A stretch of 64,000 nt of DNA from Psettodes erumei (taxonomy: Eukaryota; Chordata; Actinopteri; Pleuronectiformes; Psettodidae), in contig JAFBJZ010000344.1 of the NCBI GenBank assembly GCA_016785225.1, positions 2,791,501-2,855,500 of the forward strand, in the 5' to 3' direction. How positions within the stretch are numbered: position 1 is the first letter of the stretch; every line of letters starts with the position of its first letter. The notes under the pieces were generated by a model. It saw only the letters and a program-made list of their open reading frames with translations, did not search any database and had not been told where the DNA came from. The translations under genes were made by a program, and so were the position numbers. This document shows, in pieces, positions 1 through 47,394 of the stretch.

Positions 1-196
1 CGGCGGAGGAGACTCCGACGGGGAAAGGGGGAGACGAGAAGTGAATGACTACTAGTGGAATAAGTCAGCAACGCCGCCCAACTGGCGGACATTTAGCAAG
101 GTGGGCACGTATTCGGGCTTTTAAATGTAGAGGTTGTCGGCGTAACCAAGTGCGCACCGTTATTTATTTGAAGTGGGGGACTTTTCATTGGCACAG

Positions 197-37282
<37,086 letters not shown>

Positions 37283-38590
37283 ACAGCAGCACCACTGACG
37301 ACAGCCTCATCTCCCTCCCGGCGCCAGCATGCACAGAACCTGCTCCGATTTTCCCCAGATAATGGTCACAACACAAAATGAGTTTCCTCAAGAGGCTGTA
37401 GAATGCACATGAAAGCCTTCCGGCACTACTCAGCCGTATACTTGGAGAACCATGCACTGCGACTGCTCCACCTGTTTTTACCCGAGCAACTCAGTAGAAT
37501 AAACAAGCAAATGAGCCCTTTAATGATACTCAACCCTCTTGAAAAGCCTTTGGACGCAGCGCCCGGTGTCCATGGTCGTGCCCTTCTCACAGACTGTGGA
37601 ACGTTGTTTTTACACTAGACAACCAGCTGAATATGTAATCGACACTAGTCTTTTTTGCAGAAGCATTAGCTCGCCACAACACTTGTTAATATTGATAACA
37701 GTTCCATGGGTTGGTTGTTTGTTTGTTTTGTAAGAACTTACCATATCTTTTAATGTGAAAGCAGAGGCGTTGCTGAAAGACCTTTTTAAGAACAGACACA
37801 TAATCTTTTGTTGTTTTTTTGTTTTTTTTATCAGTGAACTATGTCAAATGGTACACTATTAATACCACACTTAACTGTTGTAGATAGGGCACTTAAAATA
37901 CTGTATTTCTTCAGTAAATCATGGCTCTTGGCCTGTAAAATGGCATAGAAATTTTTTGTAGAAATTTTGCATACTAACTCCTAGGAGTTGCATACTCTTT
38001 ATGGTGACTCAGTCACTTTTACTAATCTTCTCTGAGAGAAATGGTGATTTTTTTTTTGTTTTCCAATGATTGTAAATAAGAGAGATGTTGTATACTGATG
38101 CTTTTAAAGGAACTGCGCACCTGTATGTCGGTGAAAGTTTTAATGGCGGGTAGGATAATGTGTGGTTCACCAAGAGTTTGCTGTCATGGAGGTGTCCCCC
38201 CCTCTCCCACACACATACACACGCACGCACACATTACTTTACAACGTGGACCCACAAATGTGACACGCATACACACACCCGAACAAATGTTTGTGTGCAG
38301 CTGCAGGTTGGAAACCCCAGCATTCCATGCAAACTGGCATCACTGTATCTCAGTAACAGTAACAGACAGCCCTTTTATATGCACACAGGCACGCACACGC
38401 AGACACACACCCACATACATGGACCCCCACAGGTAATATTAGCCTCCACCTCACCACCTTCCTACAGTAACTGTTATCACCGGCATGACTGTGTCAAGTT
38501 CAGTAATACAAACAAATATATCCACATGGAAAAGAGACAACACAAATGTTCCTGTCTTTGGTATAATAAATTTTAAATTTGTGAATATAA
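37283..38590 (+). other. phlpp1: phlpp1 3' untranslated region
   Basis: Follows the TGA at 37280-37282. AATAAA hexamers occur at 37498-37503 and 38565-38570. The second, followed by 'tgtctgggacttgt', is a likely main cleavage region. CA-rich stretches lie near 38215-38420. The end is inferred and leaves about 390 bases before the mep1b stop on the other strand. Confidence 0.55.
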
Positions 38591-38982
38591 GCCATCCTGT
38601 CTGGGACTTGTCTTCAATAATTAGCTTTATGTTTGCGCAGGTAAAATGCGTTGTTAAGAAAACCCTTTGAAACTTAGTTTTAAAATAATTTAATTAACAC
38701 AATAATGTTCCCACATTGCTGTAGTGGTTTTTTTTTTACATTGAATGGCCAGAAGGGGGCAATCTCATATACTGTTATGGTCTGTAGTATTTGATGGCTT
38801 ACCTTTTGAGCAGTGGAGAAAATATACAAATCCAAAGAACAGCTCTACATGATATGTAGCATAAAAATTCAGCTGTAAAATATATATATTTAAAATTTTA
38901 CTTAAAGTCTTCTTATTTGTTGCTTTTTTCTTATGTTCACCATTCAGTGGAATGTTCAGGGTCTCCCACTGTACGTGGCTTG

Positions 38983-39977
38983 TCATTCCACGACGCTCAT
39001 GGTGATACCGTCGCGGTCGCTGCTTTTCTTATATTTCTTCCTCACACAGATGACACTGACCACCGTGACCACCAGCATGACTCCCAGCACAGACAGAGAA
39101 GAGGCGAGTGCCAGGTTGGTTTTATCGCTGATGGAGCCCTTGTACTGACAGCTGTTCCCGTAGTACCACCAGTCGTCACCCACCTCACACCTGGACAGCA
39201 GGATGAGAGAGACAAATCAGACTCGCAGGTAATCCCACCCGCTCACACTGCGTATACTAAATGATAGAAAAACTGGCAAACATACAAACAAGGCAAATAT
39301 AAGAAGAACTCAGCCTGGTGGAACAAGATGAGAGGCAAAATGATTAAAAATGTTACTGATTTGCTAGAATTCCTCTGTGAAGTGCAGTTCTGAGATAACA
39401 GCATCAAAGATTTAACATACCTACTGGGTAAACCATGCCTTTCAACTCCAGAACCAATAGAAAATAGATATTTTGGGGAATATGCCTATTTTCTTTCTTC
39501 CCAAGATGGCTGATGTGAACCTTGTACCAGAAGGTGATAATTTTAGCTCAGAACAAAGACTGAAACCATGGGGAGGGGGTAACTTTGGTAAACTGGAACT
39601 GACAAAGAAACATTAGAAATTACACCAGCTCTTGACATGTGAGCCGAAAAGTGTATTTCCCAAAACGTAAAAAATATTCCTTTAATAATAATAATGATCA
39701 ACATATCACACAGGATTAATGTATCACTAGCAGACCTCAATTTTGATTTTTTTTTTCTTCGAAGTAAGCAAGGACCATTTAAGGTTTGCAGGTTGTTACA
39801 TCAGTAGTTTGGTGGGTGAATCAAAAAGCGCTCACCTGCAAGCAGCTTTCCCATTATCCTCCACACAGACGCCGTCGTTCAGACACTGCACATTGTGGCA
39901 GACATTAGGGGGTGTAGAGGTGACCGGTTGTGCGGTTGTGGTAGGCAGAGGCTGCGATGAAGTTAGATGAGATGCAT
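38983..39977 (-). CDS. mep1b: mep1b exons 13-14: Thr-rich linker, EGF-like domain, transmembrane anchor
   Basis: Exon 13 opens with a Ser/Thr/Pro-rich linker (SSQPLPTTTAQPVTSTPP), likely O-glycosylated and more mucin-like than in human as I remember it. It then has CHNVQCLNDGVC, the EGF start. Exon 14 completes the EGF (RCEVGDDWWYYGNSCQ), has a hydrophobic helix (LALASSLSVLGVMLVVTVVS), a basic stop-transfer RKKYKK and a short tail ending SVVE. Stop TGA is at 38985-38983. Confidence 0.93.
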
Positions 39978-42900
39978 CTGAAGAGGGACAGAGAGAGAGA
40001 AAGAGAAAGTGGGTCATTGGTTCCAAGTGGAGGAGCTTTCAGCAACATGAAACGGAACAGGCAACGACTGGATCACATGACTGACTGCGCTGTTTCTTCC
40101 ATTGTATCTCTCATATGTTTAGACACAGTGAAAGCTTTGTATGTTGAAGTGTCTCGAGTTTGCGGTGCTTTTACCCTCCATTGTGAGGAGAAAGATGGCG
40201 TCTCCTCCCTTGATAAAGTCCCTGCTCTTGGCTCTGAGATGGGTGAGATACACCGGGGTTCCGGCGCCGGGCCCTCGGAAATACTTGGACCCATCTTTGT
40301 CTGTGACTTCAACGCCCACTTTGCGAGGGTCATCCCAGAAAAATTTGTCCGAGTCTGTTCAAAAGGACATTAAAAGGGGAGAATAAATATAGGATGACAG
40401 CAAGAGTTGTATTTTCGTGATTTTTTTTGCGTAAAGATAATCAAATTGAATCATATTGACACTGAAAGTAGCTGCACCTGTTGCCTTCATGTTGGGGTCA
40501 GTGGTGACACTGCGCTGGTTGGACATGCGCTTTTGGATGTGTGGGTGCTGGTCCATTAGCATCATGGTGATCTGTTTCCAGGGGCAAGGCCATTTCTGCC
40601 CAGTGTCCCCCTCACGGGCGACCAGATGAGCGTAGGCCGACAACTCGCCTGGGTAGCCCGCCTTCCCGCTGGGGTACAGCTCCATCTGGAAAGTGTAACC
40701 CTCCTTGGACGTGAACGGGGGGCTGAAGATAGGTGTGTCATTTTTGGTGTTTTCCATAACATCGCTGAAGTTCTTCACGCGCCATACAAACTCAGGGCAG
40801 GTGGTCTCGGAAAGGTTGATGTCATCCAGTGACATTCCCCCTGTCGAGGGCCCAGAGCCCTCCTTGGTCCCCTGAAAGACAACGCGGAATTTCGTTTTGA
40901 CGTCGAGACTCACGTGGTGCAGCTGCCACAGCTCCTGAGGGGATCCTGTTACAGCACAATGGGTAAAAAAACCCCAGAGAATTCATTGCAGATTTCACCT
41001 GCACATTTTTAACAGTCGATTTTGAGCAGTGATACAATTTACTAATAGTCACCCTCTATGGCCTGTATGAAACGCAGTTTTCCGTTGGGGTTAGCTTTGT
41101 CATACTCTCGGACGTAGATGCTCAGCTTGTCGCCAGGGCTGGCGCTGTTGTAGAAGAAGAACTGCAGACACTGGTAACCTCTTTTTGGATAGAGGAGCCT
41201 GCTTTCAAGCAGAGCTGTGTCCCCAGCGTTGGCTGTGCCAGTGCTGAAGTGCATAAAATATCCCGAGCCTGAAGATCCAAATCATAAATCAAAATGTCAA
41301 CACCCAAGCATTCTTTCAGGGCACTTTGCACAGTGCACAATAGATGTTTCCAGGCCAATCTATTGTACAGCATCTTTCCATCTTTAAAAAAAAACACTCA
41401 CATGCCTTTAGGTATATTGGAACAACATTTGGTCATTGTCATTTTTATTTGAAGACATCTACTCCTAATGTGAATTTAGTATGAAATTTTCATTTTTTTT
41501 CCTCTTTGTTTTTTGCTGGGCAGGTTTGTTTCACTGAGTTATAGTGGTGGGATAATAACAATAGCTATCACTGTTCCATCAACATCATGGTGAGGGAATT
41601 AACTTGATATGTATAGCACATGTTGCTGAAACCTCATACTAGCTGATATTAGCTTTTGTAGAACTTCAGAACAACTGTGGATTTAGATCCCAGTCACATA
41701 AAAAGCTTTTTGTGTTGTAAAGGGATTATTGTCAACACCAGTGAGAGGAGGAGGAAAAGCAAACTTTTTCAGTGTGCATAAAGGCATGTGAGAGTTGTCC
41801 TGAGATGGAAGAAGATGTGAATCTACACTATATACATTAATGCAGAGACACGCGTCTGCACCAAGTGTCACGCATACGCCTCCAAGGTAAGCCTCACCAG
41901 TGCATTTGCCCATGTTGGAGTAGTCAGTGTCGGGCCCTCCGTCAGCTCTGGTGACCCTGATCCAGTCTGCCTTGTCCCCTTTTCCCTGGATCATCCCGCA
42001 GATGTTCTCAAGTTCAAAGTCACAAGAGTCCAGAAAGGTAGAGCTCTTGGCTAGAAGACATTTCATAATCACACAGGTAATGAACTTTGAGCAGCCATAA
42101 ACTAATTTTGTGAAAAATTTGTGCTGATTCACATATTACCAGATAAGCCATTTTATTGAGAGCTGGCTTCTACATCATTAAGTAGAATTAAAAAAGCCAA
42201 AAGCGGTGGTCCAAGCTGATGCAACTCTTCTGCTAAAGACAGTAAAGTACAACTCAGGTGTCAGTTGTTGACTCTTACTGCAGTTATAGAGGCGACGCAG
42301 CTTGAGCAGGTCACTGTCACTGAACTCCATACGCTGGCCGATGACATCACTGAAGGCAGGGATCTTGGTGACGATGGTGGGCTCGGTGCCATTGCGAAAG
42401 GCATTTTTACTGTAGTGCATCATTGAGCCGTAGTCGTAGGGTACGCCCAGTGCGCTGGAGGTGGTGTCATTGTAGGTGTTAAAGTTGTGCTCTCTACCTG
42501 CAGATCAGATCAGAAACAAAAGGTGTTGGTGCAGTTTAATTATTTGTCACTGTGTCTTATTCCATTTTCCCAATGTAGGGATGGACTGCTAATCAACACC
42601 TGACACGTGTTTAAAGCCATGATAAAAAAATGCTGACATATCAAAGTACTCTGTACTTTAATGGCAGGCTAAAGTTGATTTTATTTATTAACAGTGTGAT
42701 GAGCAGAGGTCAATGCAGCTACACATTTCTTGATGTGTTGATAATGATGTTTGCTTATCTTCTTTAAACCTATGCAGCCAGGAAAACAACACTTGCACAT
42801 GCTTATCACACAAGCAATAAATCAACTTCAGATTCCACATTAGAGACTGAACACTCCATGGACTGTTCCGGTTTCATTAGAATGTAAATTTTGTGCTTGT

Positions 42901-44593
42901 ATAAATGTAATGTATAAAAGCTGCTTTACACTCCTCAGTCTGACAAAACCATAATCATACACATGCAATCAGAACTTATAAATGACATGTGAGAGCGTCA
43001 GTGGGCAGTGTTTCAAATCATTTCTTATTTAGTTGTGAAGGGATCAGTAGCCTACCCTCTGAGATGCGGTCCCACATGATTTTGACATAATCATCGCGGT
43101 CTGCTCTGGACTGCTCATGCCAGAAACCCAGAGCATGAAGGAACTCATGCTCAATGGTGGCAATGCGGTCACAGTTTTTCCCTATGGACAACCTCTGCTT
43201 CCCTAATCGACGGTTTCCCACAGAGGAGAAACAACTTTTGGAGAGAAAAAAAGGGTTTTATGAACATCACATAGAGGTATTGTTGTAATGCTGAAATACA
43301 GAACATATCACGTGAATGAGTGATGTGAAGTACAGCTGCTCTTGCCATCCAAACAGACAAAGAAAATGATAAAAGTTCTTTCTGCCTTACCCGCCCCCTT
43401 TAAAAATGGATATGTAGTTAGCTTCTCCAGTCCAAGGTTTGAAGTTAATGCAGGTCTTGAGCCGGTACTGCTCAAAAGCCTTCAGAATAACACCTTTTGC
43501 ATTGATCTCTGCAAAGAATATGAAGAAGAGTTCTGTTAAAGTTAAAGTGTTAAAGTTCTGTTACTAGGTCACAAAATGATGAGTATGCTGCCATGTTTTT
43601 GCCTTTGCTTGTGTTTTGTTAACACTACTTTTTATTCCCTAATTGCAAGGGGTCCTACAGACCCCACTGTTTTATGTGTATACAGGTGAGCTTGCACATT
43701 TAATGAAGGTGAAAATTGATGGAATTGACCATGAAGTATTGCCTCGATCCAAAGAAAGAAAATGCTTGGTGTTTTGTATTTTTTACATGAAGCATTAACA
43801 AATTTAGTTATTTTCTGAAAGATGTCAGCAAATAGAAATCAGGTTCAATCAAGACACAATTATGACATCATAAGTCACAATGTATTGTTTGCTCACAAAG
43901 ATACCTCTTACCTAAATCATCTTCCATGTAGTATGGGATCGTCCTTGGCCATCTAAACTCATCCCCTATTATGGAATTTCGAGTTTGGCTCTGCAGCAGT
44001 CAATAAAAGCAACCACAAAGATAAGAACAATGTAATCAGTCATGGTTAAAGTGCCTTTGCAAAATTCAATCGTGCAGGGCAAAATTAAGAATGGTTAAAT
44101 TAACATACCTCATCAAGGACAATGTCCCCCTCTACAAGATTCAACCCTGCCTCTGTGGAGATGGTGCACAAAGAAAAGTAGTTTACAGTAGTTCCTGAAT
44201 AATATTCACAAGGAAAAAAGTGTTTTTTCCTCCTGTCTGCATACCTTCATTGATGTCAAAAATGTCAAGGTCCCGTCCACCGTCCACATCATAGTCTGTA
44301 GTAAGTAAGGTAAAGTAAAGTAAAGTAAAAACAAAAAGGAAAATAAAGTTGAAGAGGCTTAAACTTCAACATGAGTCTGTGCCTAGCTTGTTGCAAAAAT
44401 GTTACTTACCTAATAGTTTTGCTGTGGGCTAAACAAAAAAGAATTAAAATAGAAGCATGTTATTGATATTAAGTTTCTAGTTATAACACAACAGTAACCA
44501 AACAACAGTAAATCAATTTCTCACCAGACAAAGGGTAGTACCACAGAGCAGGCATACAATGTGAAGTACGCTTGCTGTTATTCTTCCTGCCAT
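38983..44593 (-). CDS. mep1b: Meprin A subunit beta (membrane astacin metalloendopeptidase, 14 exons)
   Basis: Meprin beta is a type I membrane zinc protease of intestinal and renal epithelia that cleaves matrix proteins, mucins and cytokines. Exons in transcript order: 44593-44525, 44428-44410, 44295-44245, 44152-44109, 43990-43912, 43508-43391, 43234-43056, 42497-42279, 42050-41898, 41268-41053, 40945-40478, 40354-40175, 39977-39836, 39190-38983. All introns are GT-AG and all phases agree, giving 714 residues against about 701 for human MEP1B. The order is signal peptide, propeptide, astacin, MAM, MATH, Thr-rich linker, EGF, transmembrane helix and short basic cytoplasmic tail. GDDWWYYGNSC and the RKKYKK stop-transfer point to beta rather than alpha; alpha also has an inserted furin-cleaved segment that is not seen here. 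It is intact and converges on phlpp1. Confidence 0.95.
39191..39835 (-). other. mep1b: mep1b intron 13, nothing else seen
   Basis: 645 bases, AT-rich. No repeat family or reading frame is recognised. Confidence 0.6.
40175..40800 (-). CDS. mep1b: mep1b exons 11 (part)-12: MATH/TRAF-like domain
   Basis: Runs from PEFVWRVKNFSDVMEN through FSPPFTSKEGYTFQMELYPS, WPCPWKQITMMLMDQHPHI and QKRMSNQRSVTTDPNMKAT to exon 12, which encodes KFFWDDPRKVGVEV and LTHLRAKSRDFIKGGDAIF. This is the MATH domain between MAM and EGF in meprins, needed for folding and secretion. Confidence 0.92.
40800..42050 (-). CDS. mep1b: mep1b exons 9-11 (part): MAM domain
   Basis: Starts FLDSCDFELENICGMIQG and runs through DYSNMGKCTG, GSGYFMHFSTGTANAGDTAL, LYPKRGYQCLQFFFYNS and FRVVFQGTKEGSG to GGMSLDDINLSETTC. 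MAM domains mediate meprin dimerisation through Cys residues. The two splice junctions inside (ACT G|GC and GAG G|GA) keep phase 1. Confidence 0.92.
42279..43990 (-). CDS. mep1b: mep1b exons 5-8: astacin protease domain
   Basis: Exon 5 begins SQTRNSIIGDEFRWPRTIPY; the Arg before NSIIG is the tryptic activation site of meprin beta. Exon 6 carries the helix KGVILKAFEQYRLKTCINF. Exon 7 has the zinc-binding signature HEFLHALGFWHE, with three His ligands and the catalytic Glu, followed by QSRADRDDYV. Exon 8 has YNDTTSSALGVPYDYGSM and the Met-turn MMHYS with its Tyr ligand, then ends LLKLRRLYNC. All catalytic residues are present, so the enzyme should be active. Confidence 0.95.
44109..44593 (-). 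CDS. mep1b: mep1b exons 1-4: signal peptide and propeptide
   Basis: Exon 1 (23 codons) starts with ATG at 44593-44591 and encodes MAGRITASVLHIVCLLCG, a hydrophobic signal peptide. Exon 2 is a 19-base microexon (44410-44428). Exon 3 encodes YDVDGGRDLDIFDINE, matching the acidic meprin beta propeptide. Exon 4 encodes AGLNLVEGDIVLDE. The exon 3 acceptor uses a TTTAC-repeat pyrimidine tract. Confidence 0.88.
44301..44336. repeat. (GTAAA)n microsatellite (TTTAC on the mep1b sense strand)
   Basis: Four to five pentamer units start about 6 bases from the mep1b exon 3 acceptor and serve as its pyrimidine-rich tract on the minus strand. Confidence 0.8.
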
Positions 44594-44654
44594 GTCTTTA
44601 AATTTGCCTCTGTGTGGGACAGCATGTAAGATACTGAGCTCTGGGAGACGCTCA

Positions 44655-44690
44655 GAAAGAAGAAATTAGAGAAAAGCAGGGTATTATATT
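44655..44690 (-). promoter_or_regulatory. mep1b: Possible mep1b TATA-type core promoter
   Basis: On the minus strand TATAATA occurs at 44688-44682, about 90 bases before the mep1b ATG. This spacing fits transcription starting near 44655 and a 5' leader of about 60 bases. It rests on motif and position only. Confidence 0.3.
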
Positions 44691-45874
44691 GGATACATGT
44701 GATCACAAGTCGATAATTGACAGAGCCTATAAAGGGTCTGAGTTACACAACAGTACATTGACTCTGTTATCTGCTAACAAATCTTTACACATTTGCAGAT
44801 CGGGTGCAGTGGATCAAGAAGCTGGGGGGGAGCACAGCAGCCATGCAGCCGACTTAACAGTACCTGCCAGAATAAGACAAAACATTTTAAGGTTCTAATG
44901 TGCTGTATCAACCTTGCAACTAGCAAATTTCAAATTATATGTAAATTTCAAAATTTTTAAAATTCATTTAAAGTTTTGTCTTTATCAACCTTTTTCTACT
45001 GTTTGTATAAATAAAAGCTATGATATTGTTATAGAGTGTAAAATTAGATATATTGTTATTACCAATTAATATATTCCATACAGACAGTGACAGTTATATT
45101 GATCAAAAATAAAGCATTTTTTTCTTGAGGCAAATGTAATTTTGAGATTTAATAAATAAAAATGCTGCCTGCGGGTATTCTTGGCCAGTTTGTGTTCTTA
45201 CGAGCTCTTCAAGGCTCATTACAAGCCAATGATTAGTTTATTCCTGTCATAGCCAACCATAACCATCACCTTAGATTTCAGGCACACTGCTTTCTGCTGA
45301 GTGTTGAACAGCAAGACAAAATGGAATAGTTTTATCTTCATAAACCCTCTGAGAATACAAAAGGATTACATCAGAGCAGTCACCCTCGTCACTGTACTGA
45401 CTTCAGAATCAGAAGAACCAAAGAAGTGTATGGACAGCTGCCTATACCGACAAGGGATCCCGGCAATTTTTTTATTTATTGTTGTCTATATAGGTTACTA
45501 TATGTGCCATTGTATTATGTAGTGGATCCACACAATGTGGTTCTTTGTGTGGCTGGAGCTGCACTAGGATTTTTTAAATTGAATGGATTTCATTAATGTA
45601 TACAACGCTTTTCTTGACTTTATTGACCACACAATTCTTTGCAGTTCAATGTATGACTCACTCACCCATTCATACACACATGTTGATACAACCATTTTTA
45701 CACACACTGATGGCGTAGCATCGGGAGCAGTTTATCTTGTTCAAGGACACTTTGACGTGCTTTCTGGAGGAGCTCGAGCTACCTTCAGCCTCTTCTGCAA
45801 AAATTTCAAACCTAAAGATTATCAGTACAGATATACTTTCTCATATCTAAAAAGAAATTAAATGCACAAGTGTA
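44691..45874. other. mep1b upstream region, no gene seen
   Basis: AT-rich, with short random open frames only. It should contain mep1b upstream regulatory sequence and ends at the retrotransposon 5' LTR. Confidence 0.6.
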
Positions 45875-46358
45875 TGTTATGATCCTTGCCCTTCTGGGTT
45901 TCTGTCTGGTGTGTTTTCTCCTGGTGTTGCTATCTGTTAGGGCTCCCCCTGGTGTTCTTCCCCTTTTGGTTAATCACCTGGCTAATTCCCTGCACCTGTG
46001 TCTTGTTTGCTCGTCACTCCACAGTGTACTTAAACCCCTGCCTCACATTTCCCTGGTGTCGAAACGTGACCATTTCATGCCTGAGCCGAGAACCCTGTAC
46101 GCTAGCCTGATCTGTTTCCGTAGACACATTTATGCCTGACCACCGTTTCTTGCCCTAGCCCATTGGATTTGTTTGCTGTTGCTCTGGTTTTTGACTCGGA
46201 CTGTTTGACTACGCCTCTGGTTTTGCTGCCCTGGTTTTCTGACCCTGATAACGGACTGGTGACACGGATTTTTGGATTTGCGACTTTTGGATTGTTGATA
46301 ATAAAGATCATTGCCAGCACACACTGTCTTGCGCCTGGTTCCTGTACTGATCATCACA
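45875..46358 (+). repeat. 5' LTR of the Gypsy element
   Basis: Begins TGTTATGATC and ends GATCATCACA, near-perfect 10-base terminal inverted repeats (9 of 10 paired) within the usual TG...CA frame. It holds a TTAAA box at 46030-46034 and a poly(A) signal AATAAA at 46300-46305. The same boundaries are confirmed by the solo copy at 61966, which is flanked by a target duplication. Open frames read inside the LTR on both strands are not genes. Confidence 0.92.
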
Positions 46359-46374
46359 GTACGTTTTGACCACC
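46359..46374 (+). promoter_or_regulatory. Candidate non-tRNA primer binding site (self-priming type)
   Basis: The 16 bases between the 5' LTR and the gag ATG do not begin with TGG, so this is not the usual complement of a tRNA CCA end. Nine bases (46361-46369) pair with LTR bases 46059-46067, eight Watson-Crick pairs plus one G-U. CACC at 46371-46374 pairs with GGTG at 46055-46058 after one bulged base. The LTR partner lies about 25 bases after the TTAAA box, where the RNA 5' end would be. Confidence 0.5.
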
Positions 46375-47394
46375 ATGGAACCAGCAGGCAGTGCGCAGCT
46401 ACAAGCGGCAGTGGATAGGCAGGACGCCGTGCTGGGGGCACAACAGCGACAACTCCTGGCCCTCTCGCAACATTTGCAGACGCTGACCCACAGCATGGCT
46501 GACTTGGCTGCTACCGTCAGAGGTAACCAGCCCACCCCCGCTCTTCATCCATCTGCTTCCCCTGCTCCCAGCTCCACTGTTCCTCCGATGACACACAAAC
46601 CACGTCTCCCACGGCCAGAGAAGTACGACGGTGAGCCCGGGTCCTGCCGGGCCTTCTTAACCCAGTGTAAGCTCGTCTTCAGCTTACAACCAGCCACCTT
46701 TTTCACCGCGCAATCCCGGGTCCCCTACATCATCACCCAGCTTAGCGGGAGGGCCAAACAGTGGGCTACAGCGGCCTGGGAAGCGGACTTACCGTGTGTC
46801 CAGAACTCTACTCTGCTGGCTGAGGAGATGAAGAGAGTTTTCGATCGGTCCAAGTACGGCCAGGAGGCAGGAAGAGAGGTGATACAGTTACGTCAGGGGC
46901 GCAGGTCAGTTTCGGACTACTCCATCGAGTTCCAGACGCTCGCCACCGACAGCGGCTGGGGAGAACGTGCCCTGTATGATACATTCCTCCACGGTCTCGC
47001 TGAACGCATCAAGGACGAGTTACTGACCCGCGACCTCCCTGACGATCTGAATCGGGTTATCGAACTGGCTATCCGTGTCGGCACACGCCAGGCCCGCCCG
47101 AGCCCACACCGTCAGCCATCCCCTGCTCCCCTGCGCCGACCAAGGTTGCCTTCTGGGGCACCACGCCTGATCATTAACTCCCCCCATTCACCTGTCATCC
47201 TTGGCCACCCATGGATGACCATCCATAACCCAGTCATAGACTGGGAGAGGCATGAAATCATGGGCTGGAGCCCCACCTGCTCGCAGACATGTCTTCGTCA
47301 AGCCCACCGGTTCCAGTCACACAGATGGAGCCAATTCCTAACCTGGAGGAGGTCCCCCCCCCGAGTATCTAGACTTAAAAGAAGTCTTCAGTAA
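46375..47394 (+). pseudogene. gag: gag remnant of the Gypsy element
   Basis: The ATG at 46375 begins a coiled-coil-like N-terminus (AVDRQDAVLGAQQRQLLALS), then a Pro/Ser-rich linker and a retrotransposon capsid domain (RPEKYDGEPGSCRAFLTQC, LSGRAKQWATAAWE, GLAERIKDELL). The CCHC zinc knuckle and aspartic protease core expected next are absent. Near 47150 the frame jumps to sequence typical of the protease-RT linker (SPVILGHPWMTIHNPVIDW), implying an internal deletion. The last 35 or so codons up to the stop at 47392-47394 are out of the ancestral frame. Confidence 0.85.

Noticed and set aside
39957..40373. 138-codon plus-strand frame over mep1b exon 12
   Set aside because: Antisense shadow of the mep1b MATH-domain exon.
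44728..44737. Plus-strand CCTATAAAGG as a TATA box
   Set aside because: No plus-strand gene follows it, and the reverse reading is a weaker match than the TATAATA nearer mep1b.
46102..46320. 72- to 103-codon frames inside the LTRs (also near 50396 and 62192)
   Set aside because: The same frame appears in all three LTR copies simply because they are repeats. It overlaps the LTR promoter and poly(A) regions and has no gene features.
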